NCBI GenBank assembly: GCA_016522385.1
Contig: JAEKFU010000225.1
Span: forward strand, 1-6,542
Source: Pseudomonadota bacterium
GTDB taxonomy: Bacteria > Pseudomonadota > Alphaproteobacteria > Rhizobiales > Aestuariivirgaceae
Length of the DNA stretch: 6,542 nt
Reading direction: 5' to 3'
Notes under the pieces: generated by a model
Seen by the model: the letters and a program-made list of their open reading frames with translations, nothing else
The model's database searches: none
Told to the model about the DNA's origin: nothing
Translations under genes and position numbers: made by a program
In this document: one piece after another, positions 1 to 4,133 of the stretch
How the letters are laid out: the number at the start of each line of letters is the position of its first letter
Numbering within the stretch: the stretch's first letter is position 1

Positions 1-2
1 GG

Positions 3-1817
3 TTCTATGAAGTCAACTCCACATCTACCTTCGAAGCGCTCGAGATTTCGTTCGGCGGTGGAAATGCTTTCAATTTGGGCGATATTTCAATCGGTGTTGT
101 CGCCGAAATCGATCCATTTATGGTTGAAGCCGCCGTCAAGGGCACTGACGAAGATGGAGACATGGTGCAAAGCACGATTAACCTCGAGTTTGCACCCGAC
201 GGTCTCGTCGTTGGCAGGAATGTCAGTGATACCGATCAGTCCTCGGTGGAGCATGTTGTAGATACGGTTTCTGGTTCCGGAACTGTGGGTGCTATTAATG
301 GCGCCGCCGGCGACGATATTCTAATAGGGGACGTTGGCGGGGCCACAATGGAAGCTACAGACGCCAATATTGTCCTCATTCTCGACAAGTCTGGAAGCAT
401 GGACGATGGCATCAGCTTTGGAAATGGAACGATTTCTCGGCTTGATGCGCTAAAGCTGGCGGTGATTGACACGCTGACCGATCTGTCAACAAGTGAAGCG
501 GAGAACGTCCGTGTACGGATAATTTTCTTTGATAACGATGTAAATTCCGGTGATACAGCTACCTTCGATGTCCGCATTGGTGGCGTAGCGCAAGACCTTA
601 CGGCTGCCACCGATTTTGTGAATGGCGCAAGTGCAGCTGGTAGAACGAACTATGAAGCCGGACTGCAGTCAGCGATCAACTGGATTGCCCAGGTGAATGC
701 GAATGGAGACGATCTGTCCCCAGGACCGCTGAACACCGCGGGTGCCATAAACCAGACGATCATTGTCTCTGACGGAAGGCCCAATACAGTTCTGATCGGC
801 AACAGCACAGATCCGAACAATCAAGACGATAACCCGCCGGGTTCAAATTCAGATGCTGCTCTTGAGAGTGTTCTTGGCATTTTCGATCCGGACGGGACCG
901 ATGATGATGACAATGTAAGTGAAGTTGCTGCTCTGAACGGTCCACTTGGGTTTCCGATTGAGGCGATCGGAATTGCGGTGGGAACCAACACCACGGCACG
1001 CCGGGTCCTCGATCAGGTCGAAGGCGAAGCTCCTGGCGACAGCGAAGCGACGCACGCATCGGATAGCATTACGACCGCTGAGCAGCTAAGCCAAGCGCTT
1101 TCAGATCTCAATCCACTCAATGCGCTCTCTTCTGTTGGTGATGATGTGATCAATGGAGGCGATGGCAGCGACATTATATTTGGCGATACGCCGTTCACCG
1201 ATAATCTCGCCATTGCTGAAGGCCTTGGCATGGATCCGGGCGACGGGTGGGACGTCTTTGCCGAACTCGAGGCCGGCAACGGCAACGGTGCAGCTGATCC
1301 GACACCCGGCGACGGCTGGTCGCGTACCGATACGATTCAGTATATCAACGGGAACGCCCAAGAGCTGGCCGCGGAATCAATTGGCGGCAATGGCGCGCCA
1401 AGGGCTGATGGAAGTGACACGATCAATGGCGGAGATGGTGCTGATATCATTTATGGCCAGGAGGGCAATGACACAATTGATGGTGGTGCCGGCGCAGATG
1501 TGCTTAGTGGTGGATCAGGCAATGACATTTTTGTCTTGAGTGATCTGTCTGCCGTTGATGACATCACAGACTATGTCTTGGGCGATGATGTTGTCGATTT
1601 GACCGCCTTGTTCGACGTTTCTGGTGGACCGCTGTCCGATTTTGTGGACTACAACGATGCTACCGATGAACTGGTCATCGACACATCAGGTAGTGGCGAT
1701 TTCAACACCGGCACAAATGCGGATGCGCAAGTTGTCGCGACATTCGATGTATCTGTAAGTTCCGTGGATGTTATTTTTAACGACAATGGTGTCGATACGT
1801 TGGGGAATGTCGTCTGA
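3..1817 (+). CDS. LapA-like RTX adhesin, C-terminal part (VWA + RTX repeats + type I secretion signal), 5' truncated by window edge
   Basis: The frame is open from base 3 with no stop before the TGA at 1815-1817, giving about 604 visible residues; the true start lies upstream. An in-frame TTG at base 75 has no convincing ribosome site and falls inside a beta-rich adhesin module, so I do not treat it as the start. In order: a VCBS/adhesin-like tail (bases 3-300) with acidic calcium-type turns; one RTX-like motif (about 303-332); a VWA domain (about 360-1110); a second RTX block (1134-1187); a linker containing two G-D-G-W motifs (about 1236-1320), as in other large RTX adhesins; a main RTX block (1410-1532); and a C-terminal type I secretion region. 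This order matches the C-termini of LapA-type biofilm adhesins, which are exported unfolded through an ABC/MFP/TolC channel and then fold around calcium outside the cell. The inferred role is surface adhesion or biofilm. Exporter and retention-protease genes are not visible. It converges on the next gene with a 46-bp gap. Confidence 0.88.
   Translation, partial: FYEVNSTSTFEALEISFGGGNAFNLGDISIGVVAEIDPFMVEAAVKGTDEDGDMVQSTINLEFAPDGLVVGRNVSDTDQSSVEHVVDTVSGSGTVGAINGAAGDDILIGDVGGATMEATDANIVLILDKSGSMDDGISFGNGTISRLDALKLAVIDTLTDLSTSEAENVRVRIIFFDNDVNSGDTATFDVRIGGVAQDLTAATDFVNGASAAGRTNYEAGLQSAINWIAQVNANGDDLSPGPLNTAGAINQTIIVSDGRPNTVLIGNSTDPNNQDDNPPGSNSDAALESVLGIFDPDGTDDDDNVSEVAALNGPLGFPIEAIGIAVGTNTTARRVLDQVEGEAPGDSEATHASDSITTAEQLSQALSDLNPLNALSSVGDDVINGGDGSDIIFGDTPFTDNLAIAEGLGMDPGDGWDVFAELEAGNGNGAADPTPGDGWSRTDTIQYINGNAQELAAESIGGNGAPRADGSDTINGGDGADIIYGQEGNDTIDGGAGADVLSGGSGNDIFVLSDLSAVDDITDYVLGDDVVDLTALFDVSGGPLSDFVDYNDATDELVIDTSGSGDFNTGTNADAQVVATFDVSVSSVDVIFNDNGVDTLGNVV
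360..1109 (+). other. von Willebrand factor A domain with complete MIDAS, within the RTX adhesin
   Basis: All three MIDAS parts can be read. The D-x-S-x-S motif is DKSGSM with its Asp at 384-386. The conserved Thr is in the GRTNYEAGL segment at 645-647. The second Asp is in VSDGRPN at 771-773. In this fold these residues hold a divalent cation that contacts an acidic ligand residue, so the domain is predicted to be binding-competent. An insertion between the third MIDAS segment and the last helix (about 810-930) is very acidic, with a run of Asp at 894-915, and may be a flexible loop. VWA domains at this place are common in LapA-type adhesins, where they are implicated in ligand binding. Confidence 0.88.
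1134..1187 (+). repeat. Short RTX (GGxGxDxIxxG) repeat block
   Basis: This segment encodes a block with the core GDDVINGGDGSDIIFGD, which gives about two RTX nonapeptide units. RTX units form a parallel beta-roll, with calcium bound between turns by Asp and the Gly backbone. A single related unit (GAAGDDILIGD) lies before the VWA domain at about 303-332, so the VWA is bracketed by RTX motifs. Confidence 0.8.
1410..1532 (+). repeat. Main RTX calcium-binding repeat block of the first adhesin
   Basis: Four consecutive units can be read: GSDTINGGDGADIIYGQ, then EGNDTIDGGAG, ADVLSGGSG and NDIFVLSD. They follow the GGxGxDxhx pattern of hemolysin-type calcium-binding repeats. The last unit runs directly into the C-terminal secretion region, the usual arrangement in type I substrates. 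Confidence 0.9.
1521..1814 (+). other. Type I secretion C-terminal target region of the first RTX adhesin (VCA0849-like)
   Basis: After the last RTX unit comes NDIFVLSDLSAVDDITDY, then GDDVVDLTALFD, a short beta-rich region with DELVIDTSGSGDF, and a hydrophobic beta-strand tail ending in NVV. The D-x-I-x-D-[FY] then D-x-[VI]-D-L-[ST]-x-L pattern and the tail length of about 95 residues fit the VCA0849-type T1SS C-terminal domain. It is the uncleaved signal recognised by the ABC exporter. It is comparable in plan to the C-terminus of the other RTX gene at 4137-4442. Confidence 0.8.
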
Positions 1818-1863
1818 TCGGCTTGTCCTGCGCATGAACGCAACGGTCACCCTTTATGTTGGG
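1818..1863. other. Short convergent intergenic gap, no clear terminator
   Basis: These 46 bases separate the stop of the RTX adhesin from the stop of the aldolase-like gene. A 4-bp ACCC/GGGT pairing (1850-1853 with 1860-1863) has no U-tract, so I do not call it a terminator. No other structure was seen. Confidence 0.6.
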
Positions 1864-2784
1864 TCACAGGCCAATCTGTTGATAACCTTCAATTGAGGCA
1901 AGCGCTGCAATCAGTGCTTCGGCACTGTCTGTGGGCAAAGCCGTGACCGGTGGTCGCGTGTTGAGCCACGCGTCATCTCCGGTGTCGTGGGCGATCACAG
2001 CCTTCAGGGCGGCAATCACTGGATGAACTTCAAACGTCTTTCTGACCGACGATACGACACGATGCATCTGTTCGGCGGCAGGCGTGCCGTGTGCATCAAT
2101 CAACCTGACGATGGCGCTGGCCTGGATGTTGGCGGTGGCGGAGATGCAGCCGGCGGCACCTAGGCAAAGTCCCTCAAGCAGGAGCGTCTCTGATGACGGG
2201 AAGATCGCCATATCGGGGAACTCAGCGATCATCTGTTTTGTGCCGTCCCAGTTGCCGGAGGAATCCTTGAGGCCGATAACGGTCTCAGGATAGGCCTTGT
2301 GCAACCGGGCAATAAGGTCCATCGAGATGGGGGCGGCGGACATTTGTGGGAAGTGGTATAAGTAGAGTTTGAGGCGATGGTTGGCGACTCGCTGGATGAT
2401 TTCGCTGAAATAGGCATAAAAACCGTCGTCTGACTGGTTCTTGTAGTAAAATGGCGGCAATACCAGCACGCCGCCGGCGCTGATGCGCATTGCGTGGCTG
2501 GTAAGTTCAACTGCATCGGTCAGTGCACATGCACCCGTACCGGGCAGCAGTTTGGCAGCCGGCACGCCTTCGGCCACCAGGTGATCCAGCAAATGGTTGC
2601 GTTCGGCGACCGACAATGAATTACCCTCGCTAGTGGTGCCGAAGACTGCAAGTCCATTGACACCTTCAGCCAGCAGGTGTTTGCAAAGGCGGGTGAAGCG
2701 TTTTGCATCCGGCGACAAGTCGGCCTTGAACGGGGTGAGAGCGGGCACCAGCACGCCGGAGGACAGTTTGTTTTTTTCGGTCAT
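1864..2784 (-). CDS. Dihydrodipicolinate synthase/N-acetylneuraminate lyase family protein (class I aldolase), substrate unknown
   Basis: This 306-residue protein has the usual length for the DapA/NAL (beta/alpha)8 barrel family. Visible active-site parts are GTTSEGNSLS (residues 49-58), equivalent to the GTTGE loop that binds the pyruvyl carboxylate; Tyr143 in LYLYHFP, the catalytic tyrosine; Lys173 in VIGLKDSSGN, the Schiff-base lysine; and GCISATANI (212-220). It should therefore form a Schiff base with pyruvate or another 2-oxoacid. The position matching E. coli DapA Arg138, which binds aspartate semialdehyde, is Met148. Genuine dihydrodipicolinate synthase activity is therefore unlikely, and a sugar-acid or hydroxy-oxo-acid aldolase/lyase is more plausible. 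The ATG at 2782-2784 is preceded by AAAGGG at a usable distance, a modest ribosome site. No signal peptide is seen. It is divergent from the peroxiredoxin gene and convergent with the RTX adhesin, with no metabolic partner in view. Confidence 0.92.
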   Translation of the reverse strand: MTEKNKLSSGVLVPALTPFKADLSPDAKRFTRLCKHLLAEGVNGLAVFGTTSEGNSLSVAERNHLLDHLVAEGVPAAKLLPGTGACALTDAVELTSHAMRISAGGVLVLPPFYYKNQSDDGFYAYFSEIIQRVANHRLKLYLYHFPQMSAAPISMDLIARLHKAYPETVIGLKDSSGNWDGTKQMIAEFPDMAIFPSSETLLLEGLCLGAAGCISATANIQASAIVRLIDAHGTPAAEQMHRVVSSVRKTFEVHPVIAALKAVIAHDTGDDAWLNTRPPVTALPTDSAEALIAALASIEGYQQIGL

Positions 2785-2980
2785 GTTGAACCCTTTGGTT
2801 TAGCGTGATCAGTGGCTTGTCGAGATCCGGCAACCTATGCCGAGTCTTTCAGACGAGTCCCGAAATCTTTGCCCGGGGGAACGAGCATGGTGAGGCGGGT
2901 ATGGTTCAGGATGGTTTTAACCAAACCCGGACTCCAATCAACTGTTTGACACGGCTCCGATTGACGAGCGGCTGTGCTTC

Positions 2981-3000
2981 CTGAACGGAACTCTGTTCAG
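2981..3000. repeat. Inverted repeat CTGAAC-N8-GTTCAG
   Basis: Perfect 6-bp arms are separated by 8 bases. It could be a regulator-binding palindrome or a small RNA hairpin. It is the farthest of the four from the peroxiredoxin start and the weakest. It does not fit the alphaproteobacterial LexA site, which is a direct repeat (GTTC-N7-GTTC). Confidence 0.4.
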
Positions 3001-3018
3001 AGGTTGTGGCAATTCGCA

Positions 3019-3046
3019 CTTAACGGCGCCAGGGCGTAACGTTAAG
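3019..3046. repeat. Inverted repeat CTTAACG-N14-CGTTAAG
   Basis: Perfect 7-bp arms surround a 14-base GC-rich spacer. As RNA this would be a stem-loop; as DNA it could be a dyad about two and a half helical turns long. No known operator consensus is recognised. Confidence 0.45.
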
Positions 3047-3193
3047 ATGGTTATCGTTGGGCTCGAGCATATTCCGGGTGAGTTGAAGCACTTTTCTAAC
3101 AGGAACATGCTCGAGATAGGCATGTTAGCGGACGATTCATGGATCATATTGAGCGAATATGACGCAATCGTGCGCTCGGGGAGAAGCGCATGA
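3047..3193 (+). CDS. Candidate small protein (48 aa) overlapping the peroxiredoxin start by ATGA, unproven
   Basis: From the ATG at 3047 this frame encodes 48 residues beginning MVIVGLEHIPGELKHF and ends at a TGA that overlaps the peroxiredoxin ATG in the form ATGA, a layout typical of translational coupling. The same frame is stop-free back to 2921. A hand count over about 83 codons gives GC of roughly 51%, 41% and 64% at codon positions 1, 2 and 3, the pattern expected of coding DNA. Against it: there is no good ribosome site before the ATG at 3047 or the later in-frame ATG at 3107, no standard start codon exists upstream of 3047, no family is recognised, and two inverted repeats lie inside it. 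It could be the remnant of a decayed gene. Confidence 0.25.
   Translation: MVIVGLEHIPGELKHFSNRNMLEIGMLADDSWIILSEYDAIVRSGRSA
3104..3126. promoter_or_regulatory. Inverted repeat AACATGC-N9-GCATGTT, possible operator
   Basis: Perfect 7-bp arms lie with centres about 16 bp apart, the geometry expected for a dimeric helix-turn-helix regulator. It is 64-86 bp upstream of the peroxiredoxin start codon. The cognate regulator is not in the window, so the role is inferred. Confidence 0.45.
3144..3162. promoter_or_regulatory. Palindrome TCATATT-N5-AATATGA, likely operator near the peroxiredoxin start
   Basis: Perfect 7-bp AT-rich arms around a 5-bp spacer end 27 bp before the start codon and about 15 bp before the ribosome site. 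Its position fits a repressor site overlapping a promoter or the early transcript. The AT-rich dyad resembles ArsR- or MarR-type operators in general form only. I cannot assign a regulator. Confidence 0.5.
3178..3183 (+). promoter_or_regulatory. Shine-Dalgarno GGGGAG for the peroxiredoxin-CNBD gene
   Basis: GGGGAG lies 6 bases before the ATG at 3190, a strong match and spacing. It fixes this ATG as the start. The family's N-terminal pattern (V-G-x-x-x-P-D) also begins right after it. Confidence 0.8.
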
Positions 3194-4122
3194 CTCTACA
3201 AGTGGGACGGCAAGTTCCGGACATCGAAGCAACCTACTGGCAACGAGGCGCGGTCGGGCCAAAGTATCTGGCACTGTCAGATCTGCGCGGCAAATGGGTG
3301 GTATTGTTTTTCTATACGCGTGATTTCACCTATGTATGCCCGACGGAACTACAGGCATTTGCGGTCCTCTCGCAGGATTTTGAAGACCTTGGGGCGACGG
3401 TCATTGGCGCGAGTACCGATAGCTACTTCAGCCACAATGCCTGGTTCGAACAGGATAAAACGCTGGATGGGGTGAACTTTCCGGTAATAGCCGACACGTC
3501 GCACCGGATCAGCAAAACCTTCGGTGTGCTGCTCGACGATGGTTCCGCCTTGCGCGGCACGTTCATTATTGATCCGGATGGTGTGTTGCGGCACATGTCG
3601 ATCAACGAGATTGATATTGGCCGTAATGTTGGCGAAACCCTGCGATTGCTTCAGGCGTTGCAGAGTGGTGAACTGTGCCGGGCGGGATGGCGGCCCGGTC
3701 AGGATGAGGCGCCACGCTACAACGAGTGGCTTGCACAGGTGTTCCCGCGGCTCAAGACGTCGGTGCTCTCAGAAGCTTCACAGCGGCTGAATACATTTAT
3801 CTATGATGCCGGGGACATCATCATTCAGCAGGGTGCAAAATCCGATCTGTTCTACATTGTTGTGAGTGGTGAGGTGAGCGTAATCCATCGCGGCGAAAAT
3901 GGTGTGGAGATTGAGCTGGCAAAGCTGGGACCCGGTGAGATATTCGGCGAGATTGGTATCCTCACCGAAACCCGCCGCTCGGCCGATGTGGTGGCCGATA
4001 CGGAAGTCACTGTCTTGGCGCTCGACTGGGATGACTTCAAGTCACTGGTCAACCAGTCTGATCCGACGGCGCGGGACCTGATGCAAATCGTCGAACAACG
4101 TCGAACCGCGTTCCAAAAATAA
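3190..4122 (+). CDS. 2-Cys peroxiredoxin (AhpC/Prx1 type) fused to a C-terminal cyclic-nucleotide-binding domain
   Basis: This 310-residue protein has two modules. Residues 1-185 are an AhpC/TSA peroxiredoxin, which reduces H2O2, organic peroxides or peroxynitrite through a cysteine sulfenic acid. The peroxidatic Cys50 is in FTYVCPTE, with Thr47 three residues before it, and active-site Arg122 is in LRGTFIIDPDG. The resolving Cys163 is in GELCRAGWRPG, so it is a typical 2-Cys enzyme recycled by a thiol reductant. Residues about 190-300 form a Crp/CAP-type cyclic-nucleotide domain. Its phosphate-binding cassette, FGEIGILTETRRSADVVA (252-269), keeps the Glu (254) and Arg-Ser (263-264) that contact ribose and cyclic phosphate in CRP. 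No helix-turn-helix follows, so it is not a transcription factor, and no signal peptide is seen. Odd points: the Pro of the PxxxTxxC motif is Thr43, the usual Pro after the resolving Cys is Arg164, and the GG(L/I)G sensitivity motif is absent. I infer a cytoplasmic peroxidase gated or positioned by a nucleotide. Each domain assignment is firm; the regulation is not shown. Confidence 0.93.
   Translation: MTLQVGRQVPDIEATYWQRGAVGPKYLALSDLRGKWVVLFFYTRDFTYVCPTELQAFAVLSQDFEDLGATVIGASTDSYFSHNAWFEQDKTLDGVNFPVIADTSHRISKTFGVLLDDGSALRGTFIIDPDGVLRHMSINEIDIGRNVGETLRLLQALQSGELCRAGWRPGQDEAPRYNEWLAQVFPRLKTSVLSEASQRLNTFIYDAGDIIIQQGAKSDLFYIVVSGEVSVIHRGENGVEIELAKLGPGEIFGEIGILTETRRSADVVADTEVTVLALDWDDFKSLVNQSDPTARDLMQIVEQRRTAFQK
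3760..4092 (+). other. Cyclic-nucleotide-binding domain (Crp/CAP effector fold) of the fusion protein
   Basis: The domain begins after the peroxiredoxin C-terminal segment, at about SVLSEASQRLNTFIYDAGD, and shows the fold's conserved steps: the Y-x-A-G-D-x-I-I-x-Q-G strand pair, F-Y-I-V-V-S-G-E-V-S-V, L-G-P-G-E-I-F-G-E, then R-R-S-A. The Gly, Glu and Arg residues required for cNMP binding in CRP and PKA are present. After the barrel there is only a short C-terminal helix ending in EQRRTAFQK, with no output domain, so the only possible output is the peroxiredoxin itself or a partner protein. Confidence 0.92.
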
Positions 4123-4133
4123 TCTGCAGAAGA
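4123..4133. other. 11-bp gap between convergent stop codons
   Basis: The peroxiredoxin-CNBD stop (TAA, 4120-4122) and the RTX stop (TGA on the minus strand, 4134-4136) are only 11 bases apart. No room exists for a dedicated bidirectional terminator and no strong hairpin is seen. Each transcript probably runs into the other gene's 3' end. Confidence 0.75.

Larger units (their letters stand above)
2785..3189. other. 405-bp divergent intergenic region with clustered inverted repeats
   Basis: This segment separates the divergent aldolase-like and peroxiredoxin genes and should hold both promoters, though I found no convincing -35/-10 pair for either. Four perfect inverted repeats with 6-7-bp arms lie between 2981 and 3162 and are listed separately. 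A weaker one, TGGTT-TT-AACCA, is at 2912-2923. GCTCGAG occurs twice (3061-3067 and 3109-3115). The 3' half also contains a stop-free + frame running from 2921 to the TGA at 3191-3193 (see the candidate small gene). The left part, 2785-2910, shows nothing definite. Confidence 0.6.

Noticed and set aside
75..77. TTG as the start of the first RTX adhesin
   Set aside because: The frame continues to the window edge with adhesin-like sequence and there is no Shine-Dalgarno sequence before it. The gene is truncated by the window.
1850..1863. Possible terminator hairpin between the RTX adhesin and the aldolase-like gene
   Set aside because: The stem is only 4 bp, with no U-run on either strand.
2946..2974. 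TTGACA as a -35 box for the peroxiredoxin gene
   Set aside because: The -35 match is perfect, but the sequence at 16-18 bp spacing (GCGGCTG region) has no -10 likeness and it lies over 200 bp from the start codon.
2983..2998. GAAC-N8-GTTC as a LexA box
   Set aside because: Alphaproteobacterial LexA sites are direct repeats GTTC-N7-GTTC; both the orientation and the spacing differ here.
2938..3147. A 69-codon minus-strand frame in the divergent intergenic region
   Set aside because: It is Ser/Pro-rich with no motif or ribosome site, and the opposite frame has the better coding profile.
3760..4092. A separate Crp/Fnr-type regulator gene
   Set aside because: There is no start codon with a ribosome site at the domain boundary and no helix-turn-helix after the CNBD. 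The frame is continuous with the peroxiredoxin.
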